NCBI RefSeq assembly: GCF_023278185.1
Contig: NZ_CP066356.1
Coordinates: 8,548,001-8,612,000, forward strand
DNA: 64,000 bases
Direction: 5' to 3'
Source of the DNA: Bradyrhizobium elkanii USDA 76
GTDB lineage: Bacteria; Pseudomonadota; Alphaproteobacteria; Rhizobiales; Xanthobacteraceae
Under the pieces are notes generated by a model that saw only the letters and a program-made list of their open reading frames with translations, was not told the origin of the DNA and did no database searches. Positions 17,878 to 27,031 of the stretch are shown here, in pieces (within the stretch, counting starts at the first letter, position 1; every line of letters starts with the position of its first letter). The position numbers and the translations under genes are program-made.

Positions 17878-19377
17878 TCAGATCTTCTGATTGTATTCGC
17901 CGACTTCGGGGTGCGTGCGGAGCACCGAATCCATCGCCTCGAACATGTCGTGCATGCGCCGCTCGCTGACCGGACTTTCCACCACGACCACGAGCTCCGG
18001 CTTGTTCGAGGACGCGCGCACCAGGCCCCAGCTGCCGTCCTCGACCGTGACGCGCACGCCGTTGACGGTGACGAGGTCGCGGATGTTCTGGCCCGCGACC
18101 TTCCCGCCGTTCTGCTGCAACGCCTCGAAGTGCTTCACGACGGCGTCGACGACGCCGTACTTCGCCTCGTCGGCGCAATGCGGCGACATGGTCGGCGACG
18201 ACCAGGTCTTCGGCAACGCGTTCTTCAGGTCGGCCATCGACCTGCCGGGGGCGCGATCGAGCATTTCGCAGATCGCGATCGCCGACACCAGGCCGTCGTC
18301 ATAACCGCGGCCGAACGGCTTGTTGAAGAAGAAGTGGCCCGACTTCTCGAAGCCGGCGAGCGCGCCCAGCTCATTGGTGCGCCGCTTCATGTAGGAATGC
18401 CCGGTCTTCCAGTAGACCGTCTTCGCACCCTGCTTCTGCAATACCGGATCGGTCACGAACAGCCCGGTCGACTTCACGTCGACGACGAACTGCGCGTTGG
18501 CGTTGATCGCCGACATGTCGCGCGCCAGCATGACGCCGACCTTGTCGGCGAAGATCTCCTCGCCGGTGTTGTCGACCACGCCGCAGCGGTCGCCGTCGCC
18601 GTCGAAGCCGAGGCCGACATCGGCCTTGTGCGCCAGCACCGCATCGCGGATCGCGTGCAGCATCTCCATGTCTTCCGGATTCGGATTGTATTTCGGGAAG
18701 GTGTGATCGAGCTCGGTGTCGAGCGGGATCACATCGCAACCGATCGCCTCCAGCACCTGCGGCGCGAACGCGCCCGCGGTGCCGTTGCCGCAGGCCGCGA
18801 CGACCTTCAGCCTGCGCTTCAGCTTCGGCCGGCTGGTGAGGTCGGCGATGTAGCGCGCCGGATAATTCTCGTGGAATTGATAGGAGCCGCCGGCCTTGTT
18901 GTTGAATTCGGCGTTGAGCACGATTGCCTTCAGCCGCGACATCTCGTCGGGACCGAAGGTGAGCGGACGGTTGGCGCCCATCTTGACGCCGGTCCAGCCA
19001 TTGTCGTTGTGCGAGGCGGTGACCATGGCGACGCAGGGCACGTCGAGATCGAACTGCGCGAAATAGGCCATCGGCGTCACCGCGAGCCCGATGTCGTGCA
19101 CCTTGCAGCCCGCCGCCATCAGGCCTGAGATCAGCGCGTATTTGATCGAAGCGGAATAGCCGCGGAAATCGTGACCGGTGACGATCTCTTGGCGGACGCC
19201 GAGCTCAGCGATCAGCGCGCCGAGCCCCATGCCCAGCGCCTGCACGCCCATCAGGTTGATTTCCTTGTTGAACAGCCAGCGCGCGTCGTACTCGCGAAAC
19301 CCGGTCGGCTTCACCATCGGCTCGGATTCGAAGGCATAGGTGTTCGGGACCAGCGCGGATTTCGGCTTCGGAAACAT
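17878..19377 (-). CDS. Phosphomannomutase/phosphoglucomutase
   Basis: A 499-residue alpha-D-phosphohexomutase interconverting hexose 1- and 6-phosphates for polysaccharide and sugar-nucleotide synthesis. The catalytic phosphoserine loop TASHNDNG has Ser122; the magnesium loop is GFDGDGDRCG with Asp259, Asp261 and Asp263; the sugar-recognition GEKSGH-type loop appears as GFEKSGHFFF. The N-terminal GFREYDARW matches the PMM/PGM class of alphaproteobacteria. Whether mannose or glucose phosphate is preferred cannot be told. Confidence 0.92.
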   Translation of the reverse strand: MFPKPKSALVPNTYAFESEPMVKPTGFREYDARWLFNKEINLMGVQALGMGLGALIAELGVRQEIVTGHDFRGYSASIKYALISGLMAAGCKVHDIGLAVTPMAYFAQFDLDVPCVAMVTASHNDNGWTGVKMGANRPLTFGPDEMSRLKAIVLNAEFNNKAGGSYQFHENYPARYIADLTSRPKLKRRLKVVAACGNGTAGAFAPQVLEAIGCDVIPLDTELDHTFPKYNPNPEDMEMLHAIRDAVLAHKADVGLGFDGDGDRCGVVDNTGEEIFADKVGVMLARDMSAINANAQFVVDVKSTGLFVTDPVLQKQGAKTVYWKTGHSYMKRRTNELGALAGFEKSGHFFFNKPFGRGYDDGLVSAIAICEMLDRAPGRSMADLKNALPKTWSSPTMSPHCADEAKYGVVDAVVKHFEALQQNGGKVAGQNIRDLVTVNGVRVTVEDGSWGLVRASSNKPELVVVVESPVSERRMHDMFEAMDSVLRTHPEVGEYNQKI

Positions 19378-19531
19378 GGGTCGGCCTTATGGTCGCATGC
19401 AGAAAGACATCGCCGCAGCCTTTAGCGAATGCGCAGGCCGAGCGAAAGGTGAGACTGGGGCTGGGGGCCGACAAATACGGCGGAAATGGCGGCGATATCG
19501 CGTCGCCGCGGATACCCCGAAACGGCTGGAT

Positions 19532-20044
19532 TTACTGCTCCAGCAACAATTTGCCGTTGGCGTATTCGAAGCGTTTCAGCTTCGACAGGAAGGACAGGCC
19601 GAGCAGGTTTTCCGACAGCGCCTCGTCCGGCAGCACCAGGGCGTCGACGTCGCGCACGGTGAGGCCGCCGATCTCGATCATGGCGATGCGGGCGCGCGCG
19701 GCCTTGATGGTGCCGTTCGCAGTGGTCACGCGCGAGGTGTAATCGCCCGGCACCGGACGCAGGCCGAAGCGCGCAGCCGAGGCCTCGTTCAGCGCAACCA
19801 CCGAGGCGCCGGTGTCGACCATGAAGTTGATGCGCTGACCGTCGATCCGCCCGTCGGTCGCGAAATGACCGCGAGGATCGGGCGCAATGCTGAACGCGCG
19901 GGCGCCGGCCTGCGCCGCCGTGACGGCTGGGGCGACGGTCTGCCTTGTGGTGGTCGCGGCGGCAGGCGACATCTTGCTGGCCATCTGGGCCATGAAGGTG
20001 CCCAGCCCGATCAGGATGGCCGCGAAAATCATCAGGTTACGCAT
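19532..20044 (-). CDS. Membrane-anchored retropepsin-like aspartic protease (clan AA)
   Basis: A 170-residue protein with one N-terminal transmembrane segment (about 4-21) and a single-domain retropepsin fold. The active-site triad is visible as FMVDTGASVVAL (catalytic Asp about residue 77), and the C-terminal LLGLSFLSKLKRFEY block matches the TIGR02281-type family. Such proteins must dimerise to be active; the periplasmic orientation is inferred from the anchor. The frame is open for 367 codons upstream across the NCS1 gene but that is antiparallel-frame noise. Substrates unknown. Confidence 0.85.
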   Translation of the reverse strand: MRNLMIFAAILIGLGTFMAQMASKMSPAAATTTRQTVAPAVTAAQAGARAFSIAPDPRGHFATDGRIDGQRINFMVDTGASVVALNEASAARFGLRPVPGDYTSRVTTANGTIKAARARIAMIEIGGLTVRDVDALVLPDEALSENLLGLSFLSKLKRFEYANGKLLLEQ

Positions 20045-20247
20045 GACACCATACTCGGAAAACCGAACACGCAATTTCACCACGCCGCCCGCCCCGCCGC
20101 GAGCGAGGGCGGCGGCACGAGCCTGCCATTTTGGCGAAAAGGATGAGCGAAGCGTTAATGTGAGCCCACAGAAGCGGCCGAATGACATCGGCCGCCTGCC
20201 CGGGCAGCAATCTGCCGGCCTGCAGGCCGTCTTCTCAGGCTGTCTTC

Positions 20248-21714
20248 TCAGGCTGTCCTGGCGACCGGGCTCGGCATCGCAACGCGCAGTGCGTAATAGA
20301 CCGCGCCCGCGATCCCGACGCCGAAGAACCAGCCATAGACCGCCCACCAGGCCGGCAGGATCGAGGTGAAGTTCGGCAGCACCGACGAGAACAGGGCGCC
20401 GATCGCGGCCGCGATCAGCGCGCTGACGTTCCAGCCGTTCTGGAAGCGATATTCGCCGTCCTCCTGGTACAGCGCCGGCACGTTCACGCGACCTTTGGCG
20501 ATCAGATAATAATCGACCATCATGATCCCGAAGATCGGCCCCATGGTCGCGCCGATCAGTCCGACGAACGAGGCGGCGCTGCCCTCCCAGGGGGCGAACG
20601 GATACAGCGCGAGCGCGATCAGCGCCGCGATGTAGCCGCCCTTCTTGAAGTCGATATGGCGCGGAAACACGTTCGAGAAATCGAACGCCGGCGAGACGAA
20701 ATTGGCGACGACGTTGATGCCGAGCGTCGCCACCGCGAAGGTGACCGCCGCGAGCAGCGCCAGGAACCAGCTGTCGAACTTCGCCGAGATCTGGTCGGGA
20801 TGCAGCAGCACCTCGTGATAGACGTTGAACGCTGCGATCGTGGTGACGCCGGCGACCAGCGAGAACAGGATCAGATTGACCGGCAGGCCCCAGATATTGC
20901 CCTTGCGCAGCGCTCTCACGTCGGGCGCATAGCGCGAGAAGTCGCAGAAGTTGAGATAGAGCGCGGCAAAATAGGTGATCCAGGTGGCGGCGACGGCGCA
21001 CAGCGCCGGGAACGAGCCGGGCACGCCGGGCACGCCGGCTTCCTTGGTCTTCTCCAGCAGCACATCCTGCGGGATCGGCGCGGTGAGCGAGATGCCGCCG
21101 GCCGCGATGCAGAGATAGATCGCGAGGATCAGCATCATCAGCCATACCGCAGGACCCGCCCAGTCCTGGAAGCGCCGCACCGTTTCCATGCCGCGCTGGA
21201 TGATCAGCAGTTGCAGCGCCCAGATCACGACGAAGCAGATCACCTCGAGCGTGGAATGGCCGAGCATATGGCTGGACTGGTGGAACGCCTTGAAGCTGTC
21301 GATGCGCGTCAGCAGCGCGACGATCGCGCCCGAGGCCGCCGCGGTCTGCGCGCCGTACCAGAAGCAGGCGACGACGGCGCGGACCAGCGCCGGAATGTTG
21401 GCGCCCCAGACCCCGAACGAGGCGCGCGCCAGCACCGGATAGGGCACGCCGGTCTTCACGCCGGCATTGCCGATCAGGCTCATCAGCACGAAGATCACCA
21501 GCGAGCCGACGCCGATCGCGAGGATGAAATTGACGAAGCTGCCGCAGAGCAGGAACAGGCTGGCGGCGAGATAATAGCCCCAGAGGCTGTGGACGTCGGA
21601 AGTCCAGACGTTGAAGATGCTGAACGCGCCCCAGTTGCGTTCCCTGGCCGGCGCCAGGTCATCGTTGTACAGCGACGGCGATGCGTTCTTGATCTCCAGA
21701 TTCTTGATCTCCAC
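20248..21714 (-). CDS. NCS1-family nucleobase/hydantoin/allantoin-type permease
   Basis: A 488-residue transporter with about 12 transmembrane segments of the nucleobase:cation symporter-1 family. Family features: NDDLAPARERNWGAFSIFNVWTSD split across the first 50 residues, GVPYPVLARASFGVWGANIP in TM2-3, and the ACFWYGAQT segment of TM3. A GTG start at 21714 is chosen because GGGAGG lies six bases upstream; a longer frame (to 21771) lacks such a signal. The substrate could be uracil, cytosine, allantoin, thiamine or hydantoin; the neighbours (aspartic protease, hrpB) give no hint. Confidence 0.85.
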   Translation of the reverse strand: MEIKNLEIKNASPSLYNDDLAPARERNWGAFSIFNVWTSDVHSLWGYYLAASLFLLCGSFVNFILAIGVGSLVIFVLMSLIGNAGVKTGVPYPVLARASFGVWGANIPALVRAVVACFWYGAQTAAASGAIVALLTRIDSFKAFHQSSHMLGHSTLEVICFVVIWALQLLIIQRGMETVRRFQDWAGPAVWLMMLILAIYLCIAAGGISLTAPIPQDVLLEKTKEAGVPGVPGSFPALCAVAATWITYFAALYLNFCDFSRYAPDVRALRKGNIWGLPVNLILFSLVAGVTTIAAFNVYHEVLLHPDQISAKFDSWFLALLAAVTFAVATLGINVVANFVSPAFDFSNVFPRHIDFKKGGYIAALIALALYPFAPWEGSAASFVGLIGATMGPIFGIMMVDYYLIAKGRVNVPALYQEDGEYRFQNGWNVSALIAAAIGALFSSVLPNFTSILPAWWAVYGWFFGVGIAGAVYYALRVAMPSPVARTA

Positions 21715-21812
21715 GGCGGCCTCCCCAATGTGCGAGCCCGTGATCCCATCCCAGCGTGCAAATCTAACCACCGTTTGCCGGCGCTCGCCAGCGCGAGAAG
21801 CACATTCGGTTC

Positions 21813-21903
21813 GTCATGCCCGGCCTTGTGCCGGGCATCCACGTCTATGCATCCCTCGAGCAGAGGAAGACGTGGATGGCCGGGACGAGCCCGGCCATGA
21901 CGG
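21813..21903. repeat. Dispersed palindromic repeat, family C copy 2
   Basis: GTCATGCCCGGCCTTGTGCC ... CATCCACGTCT and the inverse AGACGTGGATGGCCGGG ... CCATGACGG. It lies between hrpB and the NCS1 gene. Confidence 0.88.
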
Positions 21904-21943
21904 ACTCGTGTCAATTCTCGATATGCCGTTTGCTCTCGGGCTT

Positions 21944-24412
21944 TCAGGTCCCGCGCGGTTTCACGCGCCTGGTCGGCATCGCGCTGGCGGGATCTTCCGG
22001 CCAGGGATGGCGCGGATAGCGGCCGCGCAGGTCGGAACGGACGGCAGCGTAGCTGCCGCGCCAAAAACCGGGCAGATCGCGCGTCACCTGCACCGGCCGC
22101 TGCGCCGGCGACAGCAGTTCCAGAACCAGCGGCACCGCGCCCTTGGCGATCGAGGGATGGGTGTTGAGCCCGAACAGCTCCTGCAGCCGCACCGCAATGG
22201 TCGGGCCCTGCTCGGCCTCGTAATCGATCGCGAGCTGCGTTCCGGTCGGCGCCTCGAAATGCGTCGGCGCCTCGCGATCGAGCCGCGCGCGCAATTCCCA
22301 CGGCAGCAATGCCATCAGCGCGTCTGACAGGTCACCGGCGGATAGATCCTTCAGCGCGGTCTTGTCGTAGAGCGCGCCCACCAGCCAGTCGTCGGCGCGC
22401 GCGGCAAGTGCCGTGTCCGACAGATCGGGCCAGCTCTCGTCCTCGGCCTTGCGCAGGAACATGACGCGGTCGCGCCATTGCTTGGAGTGCTTCGACCACG
22501 GCAACCGGTCGAGCCCGGCGGCGATCAGGCCGTCGGCGAAGACGCGCGCGGTCTCGGCCGAAGGCTGTAGCGGCATCGGTGCCTCCGACAGCGTGATCGC
22601 GTGCAACGAACGCCTGCGGCGGGCGCGCAGCGCCATCGCGCCGCGGTCGAACGTCACCTCTTCCACGTTCTCGATCTGGTCGGCGAAGCGCTGCTCGATC
22701 TCCTCCTGGGTGATCGGCGCCGCCAGCAGGATGCGGCCGCTCGCGGCCGTGCCGGTCAGTTCGGCAACCGCGATATAGGGCAGCCGCGCCAGCGCCGCAG
22801 TCTGCTCGACGGCGGCACCGCGGCCATTGGCCAGCACGAAGCTGCCGTTGCCGCGATTCCTGGCGACGCGATCCGGAAACGCGAAGGCCAGCATGACGCC
22901 GGTGGAGAGATCCCTCGCTTCGCCGGCCGCCGACTTCACCTGCGCGGCCCAGCGCGCCGCCATGCTGCGGGCGCTCGATGCGCGCTGCGAGCGGTCGCGG
23001 CGGAACTGGTCGAGCCTGACGTCGAGATCGACACTGTCGCCGCCGAGCCCGCGCTCGGTCAGAACCGCGGCGATCTCGGCCGCCTCCTCGCCCATACCGA
23101 AGCGGGCGGAATCCACGATCATGCGCGCCAGCCGCGGCGGCAGCGCCAGCGCGCGCAGGCTCTGTCCTTCCTCTGTAATGCGACCATCGCCGTCGAGCGC
23201 CCCGAGCTCGGACAGCAGCGATCTGGCTTCCTTCAGCGCGGGGCCCGGCGGCGGATCGAGGAAGGCAAGGCCCGCGGGATCGCTGACGCCCCATTGCGCG
23301 AGGTCGAGCACCAGCGAGGACAGATCGGCGGACAGGATCTCGGGCGCGGTGTAGGCCGGCAGCGACGCGGTCTGCGGCTCGTCCCAGAGCCGGTAGCAGA
23401 CGCCGGGCTCGGTACGGCCGGCACGGCCGCGCCGCTGATCCACCGCGGCGCGCGAGGCGCGCACCGTCTCGAGCCGGGTCAGCGCAATGTCAGGCTCGTA
23501 GCGCGGCACCCGCGCGAGGCCGGAGTCCACCACAATGCGGACGCCCTCGATGGTCAGCGAGGTCTCGGCGATCGAGGTCGCCAGCACCACCTTGCGGGTA
23601 CCCTTCGGCGCCGGCGCGATGGCGCGATCCTGCACGGCGGCATCGAGCGCGCCGAACAGCGGCACGATCTCGACCGCGGCGTCGTGCACGCGCTCGGCCA
23701 AAAAAGTTTGGGTGCGGCGGATCTCGGCGGCGCCCGGCAGGAAGGCGAGCACCGAGCCGGCATCGGCGCGCAGCGCGGCCGCGATCGTCTCGGCCATCTG
23801 CCGCTCCAGCGGCGCGTCGACCTTGCGGCCGACGTAACGGGTCTCGACCGGAAAGGCGCGCCCCTCGCTTTCGACCACCGGCGCGTCGCCGAGCAGTTTT
23901 CCGACGCGTGCGCCGTCGAGCGTTGCCGACATCACGAGGATCCGCAGGTCCTCGCGCAGGCCGGTCTGCGCGTCGCGCGCCAGCGCCAGCCCGAGATCGG
24001 CATCGAGCGAGCGCTCGTGGAATTCGTCGAACAGCACCGCGGCGACGCCGTTCAGCTCGGGATCGTCGAGGATCTGGCGCGAGAAGATGCCCTCGGTGAC
24101 GACCTCGATCCGCGTCGCCCGCGACACCTTCGAGCCGAAGCGCACGCGATAGCCGACGGTCTCGCCGGCACGCTCGCCGAGCGTCTTCGCCATCCGCTCG
24201 GCGCTGGCGCGCGCGGCGATGCGGCGCGGCTCCAGCACGATGATCTTCTTGCCCCTCGCCCAGGGCGCATCGAGCAACGCCAGCGGCACGCGCGTGGTCT
24301 TGCCGGCGCCCGGCGGCGCCACCAGCACTGCGGCGTTGTGCCCCTCGAGCGTGCGGTCGAGCTCGTCGAGCACGGCGTCGATCGGCAGCGGACTATCGAA
24401 TTGGCGAGGCAA
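21944..24412 (-). CDS. hrpB: ATP-dependent helicase HrpB
   Basis: An 822-residue DEAH/DExH-type RNA helicase-like protein. Walker A is PPGAGKTT (residues 33-40), Walker B is the DEFH box at 129-132, motif III is SATLDG, and motif VI is in DQRRGRAGRTEPG. The C-terminal HrpB-specific domain contains the family's PWSKHSKQWRDRV and GAVPLVLELLSPAQRPVQ segments. The cellular role of HrpB is poorly defined; RNA processing is inferred. Length is normal for the family (about 820). Confidence 0.94.
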   Translation of the reverse strand: MPRQFDSPLPIDAVLDELDRTLEGHNAAVLVAPPGAGKTTRVPLALLDAPWARGKKIIVLEPRRIAARASAERMAKTLGERAGETVGYRVRFGSKVSRATRIEVVTEGIFSRQILDDPELNGVAAVLFDEFHERSLDADLGLALARDAQTGLREDLRILVMSATLDGARVGKLLGDAPVVESEGRAFPVETRYVGRKVDAPLERQMAETIAAALRADAGSVLAFLPGAAEIRRTQTFLAERVHDAAVEIVPLFGALDAAVQDRAIAPAPKGTRKVVLATSIAETSLTIEGVRIVVDSGLARVPRYEPDIALTRLETVRASRAAVDQRRGRAGRTEPGVCYRLWDEPQTASLPAYTAPEILSADLSSLVLDLAQWGVSDPAGLAFLDPPPGPALKEARSLLSELGALDGDGRITEEGQSLRALALPPRLARMIVDSARFGMGEEAAEIAAVLTERGLGGDSVDLDVRLDQFRRDRSQRASSARSMAARWAAQVKSAAGEARDLSTGVMLAFAFPDRVARNRGNGSFVLANGRGAAVEQTAALARLPYIAVAELTGTAASGRILLAAPITQEEIEQRFADQIENVEEVTFDRGAMALRARRRRSLHAITLSEAPMPLQPSAETARVFADGLIAAGLDRLPWSKHSKQWRDRVMFLRKAEDESWPDLSDTALAARADDWLVGALYDKTALKDLSAGDLSDALMALLPWELRARLDREAPTHFEAPTGTQLAIDYEAEQGPTIAVRLQELFGLNTHPSIAKGAVPLVLELLSPAQRPVQVTRDLPGFWRGSYAAVRSDLRGRYPRHPWPEDPASAMPTRRVKPRGT

Positions 24413-24625
24413 GGACTTTTCATCACCGCAACGGCGCTCGGGCCGGTGCGTCCCATGGTTAACAAACGGTCTCTTCTCTTGGATTTCCCGGCCTCTTAGA
24501 CCATTCGCCGGCTACGGGAAACCCGCTGAAAGGCCCAGGTTCGCCGGCACATCATTTGTATGAATAAAGGAGAAAGCAACCGATCGGGCCGATGATGGGC
24601 ACGATCACGCCGGAACTGGACAAAG

Positions 24626-25693
24626 ATGACCACAAACGGCACAGCCGCTGCGACAGATCGTTCCGCCCCGCGCGCGAGCGGTCGCGTCGATTGGCTCGAC
24701 TATGCCAAGGGCATCTGCATCATCATGGTCGTGATGATGCATTCGGTGCTGGGGGTCGAGAAGGCCGCCGAGCAGACCGGATTCATGCATTATGTCGTGA
24801 TGTTCGCGAAGCCGTTCCGGATGCCGGACTTCTTCCTGATCTCGGGCCTGTTCCTGTCGGTCGTGATCGATCGCGACTGGCGCACCTATCTCGACCGCAA
24901 GGTGATGCATTTCGCCTATTTCTACGTGCTCTGGGTGACGATTCAGTTCGGCTTCAAGGCGCCGTCGCTGGCCGCCGAGACCGGCTGGGCCCAGGTTGGG
25001 CTGCAATACCTCGAGTCCTTCATCGAGCCGTTCGGCACGCTGTGGTTCATCTATCTGCTGCCGATCTTCTTCGTCGTCACCAAGCTCACGCGCAATGTCC
25101 ACCCGCTGGTGATCTGGCTGATCGCGGCAGCGCTGGAGAGCGCGCATGTCGCGACCGGCTGGACCGTGATCGACGAATTCTGCTCCCGCTTCGTCTACTT
25201 CTACACCGGCTATGTCCTCGCCGATTACGTGTTCGCGCTGTCGGACCGCGCGCGGGCGCGGCCTGCGCTGGCCCTGCTCGGGCTTGGACTCTGGGCGCTG
25301 ATCAATGGCGGCCTGGTTGCGCTCGAGGTGAGCGAATGGCCGGCCGTCTCGCTCGCACTCGGCTTTGCCGGCGCCGGCGCGATCATCGTGACCGGCACAC
25401 TGCTGGCGCGCGCGCACTGGCTTGGCTTCCTGCGCTTCTGCGGCGAGCATTCGATCGTGATCTATCTCGCCTTCTTCCTGCCGATGGCGGCGACGCGCGT
25501 CCTTCTGCTGCGCTTCGGCATCATCCACGACATCGGCCTGATCTCGCTGATCGTGACCGCGGTCGGCGTCGCCGGTTCGCTCGTGATCTGGCGGCTGGCG
25601 CTGGCGGCGCGGGCCGATTTCCTGTTCGAGCGGCCCGATGCGTTCTGGATTGCCCCGAAGAAGGCGACGCCCTCGTTGCAGGCGGCCGAATAA
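24626..25693 (+). CDS. Acyltransferase 3 family membrane protein
   Basis: A 355-residue integral membrane protein with about 10 transmembrane segments. The N-terminus has RVDWLDYAKGICIIMVVMMH, the conserved first helix of acyltransferase-3/OpgC-like proteins, with the characteristic His, and the loop FRMPDFFLISGLF. Such enzymes O-acetylate or O-succinylate extracellular or periplasmic glycans (for example OpgC on cyclic glucans, NodX on Nod factors). Acceptor is not predictable here. The 213-base gap between it and hrpB shows no repeat or clear signal. Confidence 0.82.
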   Translation: MTTNGTAAATDRSAPRASGRVDWLDYAKGICIIMVVMMHSVLGVEKAAEQTGFMHYVVMFAKPFRMPDFFLISGLFLSVVIDRDWRTYLDRKVMHFAYFYVLWVTIQFGFKAPSLAAETGWAQVGLQYLESFIEPFGTLWFIYLLPIFFVVTKLTRNVHPLVIWLIAAALESAHVATGWTVIDEFCSRFVYFYTGYVLADYVFALSDRARARPALALLGLGLWALINGGLVALEVSEWPAVSLALGFAGAGAIIVTGTLLARAHWLGFLRFCGEHSIVIYLAFFLPMAATRVLLLRFGIIHDIGLISLIVTAVGVAGSLVIWRLALAARADFLFERPDAFWIAPKKATPSLQAAE

Positions 25694-25798
25694 GCCCCGA
25701 CAGTGCCAGAAGTCATGACCGCCGGATTCGTTCCGACGGCGGGAATCCGGCCGTTCGAATTTTCCACACATTGAAATTATTGGCTTTTTGGTCCCGAA

Positions 25799-25830
25799 TG
25801 TTTCGTCGTCCGGCCGGCGACGAAACAATT
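25799..25830 (+). promoter_or_regulatory. Inverted repeat with 15-base motif upstream of the ECF sigma gene
   Basis: TGTTTCGTCG (25799-25808) and CGACGAAACA (25818-25827) are a perfect 10-base inverted repeat around CCGGCCGG. Its right half is part of GGCGACGAAACAATT (25816-25830), which recurs exactly at 26624-26638, downstream of the sigma gene. No T-tract follows, so an operator or promoter element is more likely than a terminator. Confidence 0.45.
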
Positions 25831-25939
25831 CTCCCGTTCACGAAACCATTTTCCGCTTTTCGCGCAGACATCCGGAAACGGGCCGTAACTAACGTTTCTC
25901 CCAACGAACCGCCGCCCAACGGCGAACTGGGAGCCTGTC

Positions 25940-26551
25940 ATGCCGAACGTCATCGCCATCAACGCTGCAGCCACGAAGCATATCGACGCTGCTCGCGCGA
26001 CCTCGGATGAAACGCTGCTCGCGCGTATCGCCAAGAATGACCGCACCTCGATGCACACGCTCTATGCCCGTCACAACGTCCGGGTCTACCGCTTCGTGCT
26101 CCGCATGGTGCGCGACACCACCATGGCCGAGGACCTGGTCAGCCAGGTGTTCCTGGACGTCTGGCGCACCGCGGCCCAGTTCGAGGGCCGCTCGCAGGTC
26201 TCGACCTGGCTGCTCTCGATCGCCCGCTTCAAGGCGCTGACCGCGCTGCGCCAGCGCAAGCATGAGGACATCGACCAGGACGACGTGCTGGAGATCGCCG
26301 ACGGCGCCGACACGCCGGAAACCTCGCTCGATCGCGCCACCACCAGCGAGATCCTGCGCGCCTGCGTGGCCAAGCTGTCGCCGGCCCACCGCGAGATCAT
26401 CAATCTGGTCTACTACCATGAGAAGTCGGTCGAGGAGGCCGGCGAGATCATCGGGATCCCGCAGAGCACGGTGAAGACCCGCATGTTCTATGCCCGCAAG
26501 CAGCTCGCCGACCTCCTGCGGGGCGCCGGCGTGGACAGCGTCGCTGCATAA
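25940..26551 (+). CDS. ECF-type RNA polymerase sigma factor
   Basis: A 203-residue extracytoplasmic-function sigma factor. Region 2 covers about residues 31-100 (ARHNVRVYRFVLRMVRD, then EDLVSQVFLDVWR) and region 4 about 135-190 (LSPAHREIINLVYYHEKSVEEAGEIIGIP followed by STVKTRMFYARKQL). An unusually long N-terminal extension (about 25 residues, Ala-rich) precedes region 2. GGGAG lies nine bases before the ATG. No anti-sigma gene follows on either strand; the next 480 bases contain no convincing gene but do hold a strong terminator. Regulon unknown. Confidence 0.92.
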   Translation: MPNVIAINAAATKHIDAARATSDETLLARIAKNDRTSMHTLYARHNVRVYRFVLRMVRDTTMAEDLVSQVFLDVWRTAAQFEGRSQVSTWLLSIARFKALTALRQRKHEDIDQDDVLEIADGADTPETSLDRATTSEILRACVAKLSPAHREIINLVYYHEKSVEEAGEIIGIPQSTVKTRMFYARKQLADLLRGAGVDSVAA

Positions 26552-26623
26552 AGGATAGCAAATTCAATAGCTTGATTGGAGATCGCGCGATTCAGGCAAT
26601 TGTCCACGAAGCCGAAAAATTCA

Positions 26624-26638
26624 GGCGACGAAACAATT
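26624..26638 (+). repeat. 15-base direct repeat, downstream copy
   Basis: GGCGACGAAACAATT, identical to 25816-25830. The two copies bracket the ECF sigma gene. Here the motif continues as TGAAACAATCG, giving a second GAAACAAT. Confidence 0.6.
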
Positions 26639-26639
26639 G

Positions 26640-26807
26640 AAACAATCGACGACATCACCCGGAAAAACGCGACCTCTATACCTACATCCAACGACGCAAC
26701 CCCAACCCCATTTCAGTGAACCGGTTTCGATACTTCTTCGTTCTAACCTCCCAAGTAGCCTCCAACGACCCGGCCGGGATGCCCCCCAGCCGGGTCGCTC
26801 TGTTTTT
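26640..26807 (+). ncRNA. Candidate small RNA or long 3' UTR after the ECF sigma gene
   Basis: Non-coding stretch ending in a strong intrinsic terminator. It contains two anti-Shine-Dalgarno-like motifs, CCTCCC at 26747-26752 and CCTCC at 26759-26763, just before the terminator stem. Alphaproteobacterial regulatory RNAs that pair with ribosome-binding sites often expose such CCUCC loops. The 5' end is unknown; the region might equally be the untranslated tail of the sigma mRNA. The start given here is arbitrary, just after the direct repeat. Confidence 0.35.
26766..26807 (+). terminator. Intrinsic terminator
   Basis: CGACCCGGC (26766-26774) pairs perfectly with GCCGGGTCG (26789-26797); a T5 run follows at 26803-26807. 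It lies 215 bases after the ECF sigma stop codon. Confidence 0.8.
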
Positions 26808-26837
26808 GGCGTGGCAACTTGCGGCCTCAAAATGACT

Positions 26838-26867
26838 GTCGTCGCCCGGCTTGACCGGGCGATGACA
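26838..26867. repeat. Family B repeat, half copy
   Basis: GTCGTCGCCCGGCTTGACCG followed by GGCGATGACA; a single hairpin of the family B end type. Confidence 0.7.
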
Positions 26868-27031
26868 CCGATTGGGTGGCGCGAGCCGCGGAGCGGATGA
26901 CATTGGCCTCACGCTGACGTGACGTCGTCGGCGCTCGGGCGGCCGTAACGGCCCAACCGTCCTCGCGAAGAACATCAGGCGTACCCGACACGGCCCTCTG
27001 GCGCGCCGGGACTTCTGATGGACGGACGACG

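Noticed and set aside
25875..25898. ECF-type promoter GGAAAC...CGTT before the sigma gene
   Set aside because: The spacing between the two elements is 13 bases, too short for the usual 16-17; noted only as a GAAACG/CGTTTC dyad.
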